From assembly GCF_035605935.1 (NCBI RefSeq), contig NZ_DATNGK010000153.1, positions 1 through 64,000 of the forward strand: a stretch of 64,000 nt of DNA. Direction: 5' to 3'. Source of the stretch: Actinocrinis sp035605935. Its GTDB lineage: Bacteria > Actinomycetota > Actinomycetes > Streptomycetales > Catenulisporaceae. Within the stretch, counting starts at the first letter, position 1, and each line of letters opens with the position of its first letter. The position numbers and the translations under genes are program-made. Shown here in pieces: positions 8,409 through 16,991 of this stretch. The notes beneath the pieces are model-generated. The model was not told the DNA's origin. It did no database searches and saw only the letters and a program-made list of their open reading frames with translations.

Positions 8409-9386
8409 ATGCGAGCGGTAGCGAAGCCGACGTCGCGGGAGTTGCGGCGTCTTGTGCCCGGCCGACTGGTGCAGGTAGCCGGCAGCGCGCACCACGTCGT
8501 GGTGGATGAGGGTCCGGATGATGTCCCGCCGGTGGTCTTCACCTCCGGGCTCGGCGGGGCCTGGTACGACTGGGACGCCGTCGTCCCGCTGCTGGCGGGA
8601 CGGGCCGCCCTGGTCCGCTTCGATCGGCCGGGACTCGGCTGGTCGCAGCCTGTCGCGGTGCCGCCGACGCTGGCCGCGGAGGCCGGACGTATCAGGGAAC
8701 TGCTGCGCGTGCTCGAACTCGAACGCCCGGCCGTGCTGGTCGGTCATTCGCTGGCCGGGTTTCACGTCGAGGCTTTCGCGCGCATGTTCCCGGAGCTGAC
8801 CGCAGGTGTCGTACTCGTCGACGGCTCGACCGAGCCCGACGCGGTACCGCAGCCCGCTTATTCGGAGCGGGTACGGCGGTGGCGCAGGATCGGCGGTATC
8901 GGGCGGGTGAGCGGCATAGGCGGAATCGTCGGACCGGCGGCTTGGCGTATCATCGTCGCCGGGACGACCCTCGGTGGTCCGGCGGTCGCCGACCTGGAGC
9001 AGGTGCGCGCCACCTTCGCGGCCGGACGCCCCGGGGTCGCGGCGATGGTCGAGAACACGCTGTACTACGACGTCGCCGCGGAACTGCTGGAGCTGCGCTG
9101 CGAACGCGAATTCCCGCCGGTCCCGCTTCAAGTCCTCGCCGCGTTCGGCCGCTCGCGCATCGAGCGCGCGATCATGCCGCGCGGCGCCGCGGCGCAGTTC
9201 GCCGATCGATGGTGGCGCAGGCAGCGCGCTCTAGCGGAACTTTCTCCGCGCGGCGAACTGGTGGAGCTCAAGGACAGCGGGCACTACATTCCGTTCGATC
9301 GTCCTGACGCGGTCGCGGATGCGGTACTCGATGTGATCGATGCGATGGACATCGAGCATGGCGACGGGCAGCGCGCTCGGCGGTAA
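8409..9386 (+). CDS. Alpha/beta hydrolase
   Basis: This 325-residue protein has the alpha/beta hydrolase fold. The oxyanion region is VVFTSGLGGAWYDWD, a strand gives LVRFDRPGLGWS, the nucleophile elbow is VGHSLAG (Ser), and the final His is in KDSGHYIPFDRPDAV. An acidic residue after strand 6 or 7 is expected but I did not assign it. It has no signal peptide, so it acts in the cytoplasm. The substrate is unknown. It sits between the acyl-CoA dehydrogenase and the MaoC gene without clear operon coupling. Confidence 0.85.
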   Translation: MRAVAKPTSRELRRLVPGRLVQVAGSAHHVVVDEGPDDVPPVVFTSGLGGAWYDWDAVVPLLAGRAALVRFDRPGLGWSQPVAVPPTLAAEAGRIRELLRVLELERPAVLVGHSLAGFHVEAFARMFPELTAGVVLVDGSTEPDAVPQPAYSERVRRWRRIGGIGRVSGIGGIVGPAAWRIIVAGTTLGGPAVADLEQVRATFAAGRPGVAAMVENTLYYDVAAELLELRCEREFPPVPLQVLAAFGRSRIERAIMPRGAAAQFADRWWRRQRALAELSPRGELVELKDSGHYIPFDRPDAVADAVLDVIDAMDIEHGDGQRARR

Positions 9387-9521
9387 CGCGCCGACGCGTA
9401 CGGCGTACGTACGGCCGCTCCGAGTAGTCCGCGTGGCTGATTACCCGACTCACGCTGACGTGAGCCGGTGTGGTGAGGCAGGATAGGGCGCGGAACGCGA
9501 CTGGGAGGGCTCGAAGCTCCA

Positions 9522-10346
9522 ATGGCAACCTATTACGTGATCGCACGCGTGGACGGCACCCGACAAGTGGGACCGGACCGGCAGAGCGTGGATCTTGCCG
9601 ACGCTCTCGAGCGCGGTATCACCCACTTTATCCAGGTCCCCGAGCTGGATGAGGACGAGCGCTCGGCCGACCCGTACGGACTGCTGGTGCATCCGGAGCC
9701 CGCGCAGAGCGGCCTCGGCATCGCCGACGACATGACGCTGACCCTGGGCGTCGATGGGTCGTTCCGGCTTTTCCAACTCCAGGCGGTGCCCGCACCCGAC
9801 CACTTCACCCCCAGCTCCGCGGTCGGCTCACAGGCCATCGTCACCCGCGAGTTCCTGGCGATAGCCGAGGCTCCGGCATGGTGGGCATACGGGCCGCACG
9901 GCCGCAACGTACTCGGCCTGATCTACGCACTGAGCGGCCTCAAGCGCGAGGAGCTGGACGCAATCGGGCGGCGCATCGACAGCGCCGGCCTGGAATTCGC
10001 CAAGGTCAAGTTCGATGCGCTGGGCGTGGCCGACCGGGCGATCGCCGAATCCGGGCGTACCGGGGCGGCCCGGCTCGCTCGTGGCTACGCGCGCGCTGCC
10101 ACGTATGGCACCTGGGATCGCGACTCGGCCCTTGGGCACGCCGCCTCGCTCGCGGGTGACGTCGCGTACGTGATGAGCGTTGGTGACCTTGTGCCGACCC
10201 AGACCATCGATGCCCTTACCTCGTGGCTCAAGCCACAACTCAACGAATTGCACCCGGCGGGAGAGGGCCCTGACTACGGTGCCCAGTTGGCGCAGCAGGA
10301 GGCGGGCGAGGGCGCGAATGACGGGGCCGACGCGGTCGAGCAGTAG
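9522..10346 (+). CDS. Hypothetical protein
   Basis: I do not recognise this 274-residue protein. It starts MATYYVIARVDGTR behind GGGAGGG. Residues 1-115 look beta-rich (MTLTLGVDGSFRLFQLQAV), and residues 120-250 look mainly helical (ARLARGYARAATYGTWDRDS). The tail is acidic and Ala/Gly-rich. It has no signal peptide, TM segment or obvious catalytic motif. Codon bias agrees with coding. It follows the alpha/beta hydrolase by 135 bp. Confidence 0.6.
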   Translation: MATYYVIARVDGTRQVGPDRQSVDLADALERGITHFIQVPELDEDERSADPYGLLVHPEPAQSGLGIADDMTLTLGVDGSFRLFQLQAVPAPDHFTPSSAVGSQAIVTREFLAIAEAPAWWAYGPHGRNVLGLIYALSGLKREELDAIGRRIDSAGLEFAKVKFDALGVADRAIAESGRTGAARLARGYARAATYGTWDRDSALGHAASLAGDVAYVMSVGDLVPTQTIDALTSWLKPQLNELHPAGEGPDYGAQLAQQEAGEGANDGADAVEQ

Positions 10347-10430
10347 CCCGGCGCACCTTGAATCGGCGCGCATCCGATATGGCGAAAGGCACTGAGTACC
10401 GCCGCGTGACTTAGGCCACGGCCCGGGTGC

Positions 10431-10442
10431 TACCGGTCGGTA
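10431..10442. promoter_or_regulatory. Palindromic operator-like site upstream of the MaoC gene
   Basis: TACCGGTCGGTA is a palindrome (TACCG-GT-CGGTA) about 70 bp before the MaoC start. ACCGGTCGGT-type sites are common targets of TetR-family acyl-CoA sensors, so this may be the acyl-CoA gene operator; no cognate regulator is identified. Confidence 0.35.
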
Positions 10443-10511
10443 ACTTATTGCGGCAAGATGGCGGGACAGTATGTGCCTGGACCCGTTCGCCACCATGAGG
10501 AGCTGACCGCG

Positions 10512-11015
10512 ATGCAGTTCGGCCGCTACTTCGAGGAGTTCGAGGTCGGTGCCGTCTACAAGCACTGGCCGGGCAAGACCGTGACCGAGTACGACGATCA
10601 TCTGTTCTGTCTCATCACCATGAACCACCACCCGCTGCACCTCGACGCGCACTACGCCGAGCAGACCACCGACTTCAAACGCAACGTCGTGGTCGGCAAC
10701 TACATCTACTCGCTGCTGCTGGGCATGTCAGTGCCCGATGTCTCCGGCAAGGCCATCGCGAATCTGGAGGTCGAGTCGCTGCGGCACATCGCCCCGACCT
10801 TCCACGGCGACACCATCTACGGCGAGACCACGGTGCTGGACAAGACCGAGTCGAAGTCCAAGGAGGACCGCGGTGTCGTCTATGTCGAGACTCGCGGCTA
10901 TAAGCAGGATGGCACCGTAGTGTGCGTATTCCGCCGCAAAGTCATGGTGCCCAAGCGCTCCTATGGCGAGACCCGGGGCGGGGAGCAGCCGGGCAGGCCG
11001 GAACCGCTACCCTAA
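10512..11015 (+). CDS. MaoC-family dehydratase (hotdog enoyl-CoA hydratase)
   Basis: This 167-residue single hotdog-fold protein belongs to the MaoC dehydratase family, which hydrates enoyl-CoA or mesaconyl-CoA-like substrates. The catalytic Asp/His segment appears as MNHHPLHLDAHYAEQTTDFK, and a later typical segment is LRHIAPTFHGDTIYGETTV. The ATG at 10512 follows GAGGAG by 7-8 nt. CitE-like lyase, acyl-CoA dehydrogenase and this hydratase together suggest one acyl-CoA pathway such as ethylmalonyl-CoA or C5 dicarboxylate metabolism. Two unrelated genes separate it from the other two. Confidence 0.88.
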   Translation: MQFGRYFEEFEVGAVYKHWPGKTVTEYDDHLFCLITMNHHPLHLDAHYAEQTTDFKRNVVVGNYIYSLLLGMSVPDVSGKAIANLEVESLRHIAPTFHGDTIYGETTVLDKTESKSKEDRGVVYVETRGYKQDGTVVCVFRRKVMVPKRSYGETRGGEQPGRPEPLP

Positions 11016-11141
11016 AAACAACACCGGCCTGACACACCCGGCTGATACTCGCTCCCTGCGGAGCACCGGGCACGGCCACACGGCCCCGTCAGAGTGACGG
11101 ACGCTTGACTGAAGACACCTGAACGGGGGACTGTTCAGCCT

Positions 11142-11891
11142 ATGAAGGGCGAGCCAAGCTGCCCACGGTGCGGGAGCCGCGTGCGTGCTCCCGGCGACCC
11201 GTCGGCCCCGTTGCCAGTGGTTCCAGATGACTTGGCGCGACCTATTCCGGACACCATCCCGGAGAATCTGGCCGAACTTCCGGTGGATTTGCTGCCGGTG
11301 CAGTCGCCTGCGTCAGGGACCGAACTGTGGACGTGCGAGTTGCACGGCTCGGTTTATCCGGTGCAGCCGATCCTCGCGCCGAGCCCTGCGGTACTCAGTT
11401 CGGTGGTACAGCGCTCGCAGGTCCCGCTGTGGTTGCCTTGGCCGCTACCGCATCGCTGGGCGTTCAGCGGAGTCGCCTACGCTGGCGATCATCACACCGG
11501 TGCGCGCGCGACGGTGATAGCGGCCAGCGGGCCGTCCCCGTTCGGCGGCGAGGGCGACATGCTGCTGATCGCCGAGGAGATGGGGATAGGGCTGGGAGCG
11601 CGGTTCGCCGGCTTGGCCGGACCTGACCCCGGCCCGATCTTCGAGGACACCGCGGCGCACGCGAAGGTTTACGCGGCGGGCCGGCCGACCCCGATGTGGT
11701 CAGTACCGGACACCGGCGATCGTGCGGTCTTCGTCGGCGAGGCGCGCGGCATGTGGCTGTGGCTGGTGCTGTGGCCGGCGCTGGCCGGCACGCTGCTGTA
11801 CGAGGACATGGTGCTCACCGACCTGCGCGACGCGGGCTCGGAGATCGCGCACCTGCCCGTAGGCTCTCTCTCCTCGCGCTTCTTCGCTTGA
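11142..11891 (+). CDS. Zinc-ribbon protein, DUF6758-like
   Basis: This 249-residue protein begins with a CPRCGSRVR knuckle. A second Cys-containing element (LWTCELHG) at about residue 65 may complete a zinc ribbon. The rest is a single globular domain with tracts such as RWAFSGVAYAGDHHTGARAT and a WLWLVLWPALAGTLL stretch that may be a buried helix. It resembles proteins I know as DUF6758 in Streptomyces, found beside PHP and MarC genes exactly as here. The function is unknown. The start follows GGGGGA. Confidence 0.7.
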   Translation: MKGEPSCPRCGSRVRAPGDPSAPLPVVPDDLARPIPDTIPENLAELPVDLLPVQSPASGTELWTCELHGSVYPVQPILAPSPAVLSSVVQRSQVPLWLPWPLPHRWAFSGVAYAGDHHTGARATVIAASGPSPFGGEGDMLLIAEEMGIGLGARFAGLAGPDPGPIFEDTAAHAKVYAAGRPTPMWSVPDTGDRAVFVGEARGMWLWLVLWPALAGTLLYEDMVLTDLRDAGSEIAHLPVGSLSSRFFA

Positions 11892-11993
11892 TCGCAACGC
11901 GCGACCGCGTCCAGACCGCGCAGCGCCTGCCTGTAAGGTGATTGGCGTTCGGCCGGCGATCACCTGCTTGGTGTTGGACGACTCGGGATCAGG

Positions 11994-12812
11994 ATGCGCA
12001 TCGATCTGCATACGCACAGCTCTTGCTCGGACGGCACCGACACCCCGACCGAACTGGTCGAGGCCGCCAAGGCCGCGGGCTTGGACGTCGTCGCGCTCAC
12101 CGACCACGACACCACGGCCGGCTGGGATGAGGCCGCAGCGGCCGGCGAGCGTTTCGGCGTGACGGTGGTGCCAGGTGCCGAACTGTCCTGCCGACTGAAC
12201 GGCATTCAGATCCACCTGCTCGGCTATCGCTTCGACCGCGCCGAGCCGCAGTTCGCCCGCGAGCGCAACCTGCTGCGCGATGACCGCGAGCGCCGCGCGG
12301 AGTTGATCGTGCAGCGCTGCCGGGAGTTGGGCGCGCCGATCACCTGGGAGCGGGTACGGGAGATCGCGGGTAACGCCTCGATCGGCCGACCACATGTGGC
12401 CAGCGCGCTGGTCGAGGCTGGAGTGGTCCCCTCGGTGGATGCGGCGTTCTCCTCCGACTGGCTGGCGGACGGCGGGCGCGCCTATGTCGATAAGTACGCG
12501 CTTGATCCGTACCGCGCGCTGGATCTGTTGCATGCTTCGGGCGGTGTCGCGGTCTTCGCGCACCCGGCGGCGGGTCGCCGCGGCCGGATTGTGACGGATG
12601 ATCAGATCGCGCAGCTGGCTAAGGCGGGGCTGCGCGGCATCGAGGTCGACCATGTGGACCACGACGCGGCGGCGCGCGACCGGATCAGGGGTCTGGCCGC
12701 TGACCTTGGCCTGGTACCGACCGGTTCGAGCGACTACCACGGCGAGCGCAAGACCGTGCGCATAGGGCAGAACACCACGGCGCCTGAGGCGTACGAGGCG
12801 TTGTTCGCGTGA
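11994..12812 (+). CDS. PHP-domain phosphoesterase (RNase AM/YciV-like)
   Basis: This is a PHP-domain metallophosphoesterase. The metal-binding motif MRIDLHTHSSCSDGTDTP is at the N terminus, followed by VVALTDHDTTAGW, VPGAELSC, VAVFAHPAAG and the C-terminal GSSDYHGERK. Members of this group hydrolyse 3',5'-nucleoside bisphosphates or trim short RNA 5' ends. The 272-residue length is normal. Its stop codon overlaps the GTG start of the MarC gene, so the two are translationally coupled. Confidence 0.9.
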   Translation: MRIDLHTHSSCSDGTDTPTELVEAAKAAGLDVVALTDHDTTAGWDEAAAAGERFGVTVVPGAELSCRLNGIQIHLLGYRFDRAEPQFARERNLLRDDRERRAELIVQRCRELGAPITWERVREIAGNASIGRPHVASALVEAGVVPSVDAAFSSDWLADGGRAYVDKYALDPYRALDLLHASGGVAVFAHPAAGRRGRIVTDDQIAQLAKAGLRGIEVDHVDHDAAARDRIRGLAADLGLVPTGSSDYHGERKTVRIGQNTTAPEAYEALFA

Positions 12813-13411
12813 ATCTCACCCTGTTCGGCACCTCATTCATCACGCTTTTCGTGATCATGGACCCGCCGGGTACCGTGCCGATCTTCCTCGCGCTGACCTC
12901 TGGGCGCTCGCAGCGAGCCCGCCGTCATCTGGCGCAGCAGGCTGCCCTGGTCTCGCTCGTGGTCATCTCCTGCTTCGCCGCGTTCGGCCAGCAGATCCTG
13001 AAATACCTGGGCATCACGGTGCCCGCGCTGGAGGGCTCCGGCGGCCTGCTGCTCCTGCTCATCGCGCTGGAACTGCTGACCGGTCGCGCAGACGAACCGA
13101 GCGAGGCGGCGGACGTCAACGTCGCGATGGTGCCGCTCGGCACGCCGCTGCTCGCCGGGCCTGGCGCCATCGTCGCGGTGATCCTGTTCGTGCAGCGGAT
13201 CCACACGGCGGGAGACTTCCTCGCCGTGGCGGCCGCGATCCTGCTCACTCATGTGATCATCTGGCTGACGATGCGGTTTTCGGTGCACATCATCCGGGTG
13301 ATCAAGGATTCCGGGGTCACGCTGGTGACCCGGATCGCCGGTCTGCTCCTGGCCGCCATCGCGGTGCAGATGGTCGCGGACGCGGCGATCGCCTTCTCCA
13401 AGGTCGCCTGA
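12809..13411 (+). CDS. MarC family integral membrane protein
   Basis: This 200-residue protein of the MarC/UPF0056 family has six predicted TM helices. It opens with TLFGTSFITLFVIMDPPGTV and carries the conserved MVPLGTPLLAGPGAI loop between helices 3 and 4. The GTG start at 12809 overlaps the PHP gene stop as GTGA. MarC was once linked to multiple antibiotic resistance, but its function is unresolved. Confidence 0.88.
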   Translation: MNLTLFGTSFITLFVIMDPPGTVPIFLALTSGRSQRARRHLAQQAALVSLVVISCFAAFGQQILKYLGITVPALEGSGGLLLLLIALELLTGRADEPSEAADVNVAMVPLGTPLLAGPGAIVAVILFVQRIHTAGDFLAVAAAILLTHVIIWLTMRFSVHIIRVIKDSGVTLVTRIAGLLLAAIAVQMVADAAIAFSKVA

Positions 13412-13412
13412 G

Positions 13413-13433
13413 CGGCTGAAAGTCCGTCAGCCG
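13413..13433. terminator. Convergent terminator hairpin containing a stop codon
   Basis: CGGCTGA, a 7-nt loop and TCAGCCG form a perfect 7-bp stem between the convergent MarC and hydrolase genes. The right arm begins with the stop codon of the hydrolase gene read on the minus strand. Confidence 0.5.
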
Positions 13434-14359
13434 AGCCAGAACTCCAGCAGGCGGTCCGCGACGAGGCCGGGCTGATCGGTGTTGGGGGAGTGGCCGGCGC
13501 CCGGGATGACCGCGAACTCGGCGCCGAGCCGGTCGGCCGTCTCCCGCAACAGCTGCGCCGACCAGACATCCTCATCGGCGCCGGTCATGATCAGGCAGGG
13601 CAGGTTCCAGGCGTCTAGCAGGGCCTTGAGGTCGTCGGTGCGGTCGGGCTCATGCAGCAGTCGCCGCGCCATGGTGAAGATCGATCCGGGGTCGTTCGCC
13701 AGCCAGCGATGCAGCAGGAAGGCGCTCACGTGCGGATCGGGATGCTGATCCATCGGGCTCAGTTCGTGGATCTGTCGCAGCGTCAGCTGGTCTGCCACGG
13801 AAAGCAGCAGTTCGAGCCGGTCGCGCGAGGCTTTGCCGAGTACGGCGGCCGGTCCGGAGTCGAGGAAGGTCACCGAGGCGAGCGGAAGCAGTGCGCCAAG
13901 GCTCGGGCCCTGCTCGGGCTCGGGCTCAGCGTCGAAGTGGGCGCCGAGCACCGCCTCGCGGACGGTGTGTCCGCCGAACGAGTGGCCCAGCAGGTGCACC
14001 GGCTGCTGCGTCTCGGCCGCGAGCCGGCGCACCAGTGCGCGGATGTCGGAAGCGAACACGCTGGAGCCGTAGCCCTGGCCCGCCGCACCTGACTCTGCAT
14101 ACGCGGCCGGGTCGGCTAGGCCGGTCGAGTCGCATTGGCCGCGTTGATCGATGGCGAGCACGTGCACGCCCGCCGCGGTAAGCGGTTCGAGGACGTGGAG
14201 GAAGTCCTCCTTGGACCCGGTGAACCCGGGCACCATCAGCGTCGCCGCCACTGCCGGGCGGTCCGGTCGCGCTTCGATCGCGGCGAGCGGGCCGTCCGGC
14301 AGCGGCAGATCGACGCGCCGGGCACAGCGCGGCAGGACCGTCGAGAGAGGCGTGGACAC
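13427..14359 (-). CDS. Alpha/beta hydrolase
   Basis: This 310-residue alpha/beta hydrolase has the motifs MVPGFTGSKEDF (oxyanion loop), VLAIDQRGQCDS, the nucleophile elbow LLGHSFGG (Ser), MTGADEDVW (acid) and GAGHSPNTDQPG (His). It is cytoplasmic and its substrate is unknown. GTG 14359 follows GGAG by 6 nt. It lies 44 bp downstream of the DEAD-box helicase gene on the same strand, so it may be cotranscribed with it. Confidence 0.85.
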   Translation of the reverse strand: MSTPLSTVLPRCARRVDLPLPDGPLAAIEARPDRPAVAATLMVPGFTGSKEDFLHVLEPLTAAGVHVLAIDQRGQCDSTGLADPAAYAESGAAGQGYGSSVFASDIRALVRRLAAETQQPVHLLGHSFGGHTVREAVLGAHFDAEPEPEQGPSLGALLPLASVTFLDSGPAAVLGKASRDRLELLLSVADQLTLRQIHELSPMDQHPDPHVSAFLLHRWLANDPGSIFTMARRLLHEPDRTDDLKALLDAWNLPCLIMTGADEDVWSAQLLRETADRLGAEFAVIPGAGHSPNTDQPGLVADRLLEFWLG

Positions 14360-14403
14360 GTTGCGCTCCGAGGGTTGATCTGCCGCGTCGTCCCGGACTC
14401 GTA

Positions 14404-16626
14404 CTACTGCTGCTGCTCAGCCTGCGGGGTCTCGACCACGGGCTCAGCTGCCGCCGACTTGCGGCTGCGGCTGGCCCGCACTCGGGTGCGGCGCGGGTTC
14501 GCGACAGGTCCGGCGTCCTCGTCGGACGCTTCTGCTCCCGCCTCGGCCGTGGCGACAGCCTCGGCAACCGGCTTGCGGGTCCGGGTGCGCTTGCGCGGCT
14601 CGGCGGCAACCGGCTCGGTCACTTCCGGCTCGGCGCCTCCCGACTGGGCAGCTTCGGCTGCGGTAGCGCCCGCCGCGGCCGCGTCGACCTCAACCTTCGC
14701 GGCGGCCGGCTTGCGGGTCCGGGTGCGCTTGCGCGGCTCGGCTTGCTCCGTAACCGCCTGCTCGATCGGCGACTCGGCTGAAACGGCGGGCTGCACCTCA
14801 CCCGCCGACTCGATCGGTCCGGCGAGGGAGCCGGGAGCCAGCTTCACGCTGCCGCCGCCTGCCGTCCCAGCCGGCTTGCGGGAACGGGAGCGCTTTCGCG
14901 GAGCCCGCTCCGTGACCAGGGCCGCTTCGGTAGTGGCGACCGGCTCGGCCGCCCGATTGGCGGCGCTCGTCACGCGCTTGATCGTGGCTGTCTCGATCTT
15001 GACCGCCTCGGTCTCGACGGACTCGTTTGGCGCTCCGTCGGCGGACTGCCCGACCTCCTGGCCGCGCCGGGTCCGGCTGCGCTGCCGAGGCGTGCGCGCG
15101 GGGCGCTCCTGCTTCGGCGCCTCCTTCGGACCCCGGTGGCTGCCGCCGCCGCGCGGCGCGCGACCACGGCCGGTCTCGCCCAGGTCCTCGATCTCCTCGG
15201 CCTCCAGGCCCTCACGCACGCGCTCCTGACGCGGCAGCACGCCCTTGATGCTCTCGGGAATGCCGAGGTCCTGGTAGAGCTGCGGCGAAGTCGAGTAAAG
15301 CTCGGCGGGCTCGGGGAACGACAAACCGAGCGCCTTGTTGATCAGCTGCCAGCGCGGCACTTCGTCCCAGTCGACAAAGGTCACCGCGATGCCCTTAGCC
15401 CCGGCGCGGCCGGTGCGGCCGGTGCGGTGCGTGTAAACCTTCTCGTCCTCGGGGCACTGGAAATTGATCACGTGCGTGACGCCTTCGACGTCGATGCCGC
15501 GCGCGGCCACGTCCGTGGCTACCAGAACGTCGATCTTGCCGTTTCGGAATGCGCGCAGCGCCTGCTCACGCGCGCCCTGCCCAAGGTCACCGTGGACCGC
15601 GGCCACCGCGAAGTGACGGTCCGACAGCTCTTCGGCGATCTTCGCCACGGTGCGCTTGGTGCGCGCGAAGATCATGGCCAGCCCGCGACCGTCGGCCTGC
15701 AGGATGCGCGCGAGCATCTCCACCTTGTCGAGGGAGTGCGCGCGATACACGAAGTGCTCAATGGCCTTGACCATGGTGCCCTCGTCGGCCGGGTCGGCGG
15801 CGCGGATGTGCGTCGGCCGGGACATGTACCGGCGAGCCAGCGAGATGACCTGGCCGGGCATGGTCGCGGAGAACAGCATCGTCTGGCGGCCGGTCGGGAG
15901 CTGCGCGATGATCCGCTCGACGTCGGGCAGGAAGCCCAGGTCCAGCATTTCGTCGGCCTCGTCGAGCACGAGCGTGCGCACTCCGCCGAGTTCCAGGTGC
16001 TGCTGGCGGGTCAGGTCGAGCAGCCGGCCGGGGGTGCCGACCGCGATGTCGATGCCCGCGCGCAGCGCGGCGACCTGCGGCTCGTAGGCGCGGCCGCCGT
16101 ACAGTGCGTGCACCCGGATCGCGCGAACCTTGCCCGCGTCCAGCAGGTCGTTGGTGACCTGCACCGCCAGCTCACGGGTCGGTACGACCACGAGGGCCTG
16201 CGGGGTGCCGTGCGCAGGCGTCTGCCCGGCGGGATCGGAGGAACGAGCGCGGCGCCGGCGGCGCGAGCCGCCGGAAGGCGCGGAAGCGTTGGTGGCCGCG
16301 GCGGGTCCAGGAGCCGCGATGTCCTCGGTGGCCGGGTCGGAGCCGGGACCGCTGACGCGCTGCAGCAGCGGGATTCCGAACGCGAGGGTCTTGCCGGTAC
16401 CGGTCTTGGCCTGCCCGATCACGTCCGAGCCGCCCAGCGCGACCGGGATGGTCGCGGACTGGATCGGGAACGGTGCGGTGATGCCGAGCGCGTCGAGCGC
16501 CTCGACGGTCTCCGGGAGGACGCCGAGTTCGGCGAAGGTGTGGGCGGGAGCGACAGTCTCGGCGTCGGTGGTCGCCGCGGCGACCGGGGTGTCGTCGTCG
16601 ATGGTGTCTGTCGCGCTTGTGGAAAT
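14404..16626 (-). CDS. rhlE: DEAD-box RNA helicase (RhlE-type) with basic repeat tail; start unresolved
   Basis: This ATP-dependent RNA helicase carries motif I GQAKTGTGKT, motif II VLDEADEML, motif III FSATMP and motif VI HRTGRTGRAG. The Q-motif region (HTFAELGVLPETVEAL, then ITAPFPIQSATIPVAL) lies upstream of the first usable ATG/GTG (16422, inside motif I), so the gene must begin earlier. No ATG, GTG or TTG is in frame upstream; ATT 16626 and CTG 16698 are candidates, or the assembly has a frame error. After the helicase core comes a ~270-residue Ala/Glu-rich tail with repeated basic blocks (PRKRSRSRKPAG, PRKRTRTRKPAA, PRKRTRTRKPVA), likely RNA-binding. An Arg-rich insert (GGSRRRRRARSS) sits between motifs I and Ia. 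Confidence 0.9.
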   Translation of the reverse strand: MSTSATDTIDDDTPVAAATTDAETVAPAHTFAELGVLPETVEALDALGITAPFPIQSATIPVALGGSDVIGQAKTGTGKTLAFGIPLLQRVSGPGSDPATEDIAAPGPAAATNASAPSGGSRRRRRARSSDPAGQTPAHGTPQALVVVPTRELAVQVTNDLLDAGKVRAIRVHALYGGRAYEPQVAALRAGIDIAVGTPGRLLDLTRQQHLELGGVRTLVLDEADEMLDLGFLPDVERIIAQLPTGRQTMLFSATMPGQVISLARRYMSRPTHIRAADPADEGTMVKAIEHFVYRAHSLDKVEMLARILQADGRGLAMIFARTKRTVAKIAEELSDRHFAVAAVHGDLGQGAREQALRAFRNGKIDVLVATDVAARGIDVEGVTHVINFQCPEDEKVYTHRTGRTGRAGAKGIAVTFVDWDEVPRWQLINKALGLSFPEPAELYSTSPQLYQDLGIPESIKGVLPRQERVREGLEAEEIEDLGETGRGRAPRGGGSHRGPKEAPKQERPARTPRQRSRTRRGQEVGQSADGAPNESVETEAVKIETATIKRVTSAANRAAEPVATTEAALVTERAPRKRSRSRKPAGTAGGGSVKLAPGSLAGPIESAGEVQPAVSAESPIEQAVTEQAEPRKRTRTRKPAAAKVEVDAAAAGATAAEAAQSGGAEPEVTEPVAAEPRKRTRTRKPVAEAVATAEAGAEASDEDAGPVANPRRTRVRASRSRKSAAAEPVVETPQAEQQQ

Positions 16627-16991
16627 CTGATCACGGATGCTGATGGTCTTGACCTTTTCGTCCTCGGTGACGGCGGGCGTCCCGGAGAGTTCAGCCAGGT
16701 CGCGGCACTTGGGCCGCGGGCTGCTCGACCGGGGTTCAGCCGGGCGTCGGCGAGGACCGCGCCGAGCGTGCGGGCTCGGGCCGGTGCCGCCGGGTCTTCA
16801 CCCGACCAATCGCAGGGCCGCTGCCGTCGTCGTCAGGGGCGGGCCGTGCGGTCGGAGCCGATCGGGGTGCGTTCGGCCGACCGGGCATCCTGTACGGATC
16901 GGCGGGTCCCGGGTCACGCCCGAGCCTCGCCGATACAGTCAAGTCACCATGTTACCAGGCGGTTCGCCAACGATCGAGTACGCTGCGTTAT
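16627..16991. other. Intergenic region between divergent helicase and ferritin-like genes
   Basis: No convincing gene lies in these 365 bp. It must hold the helicase promoter and leader, and possibly the missing helicase start. The helicase frame stays open here (for example LAELSGTPAVTEDEKVKT), which makes an upstream coding start possible. Confidence 0.4.

Noticed and set aside
14135..15229. 364-residue Ser/Arg/Ala-rich plus-strand frame
   Set aside because: It lies over the hydrolase and the repetitive tail of the helicase and has no independent start site or motif.
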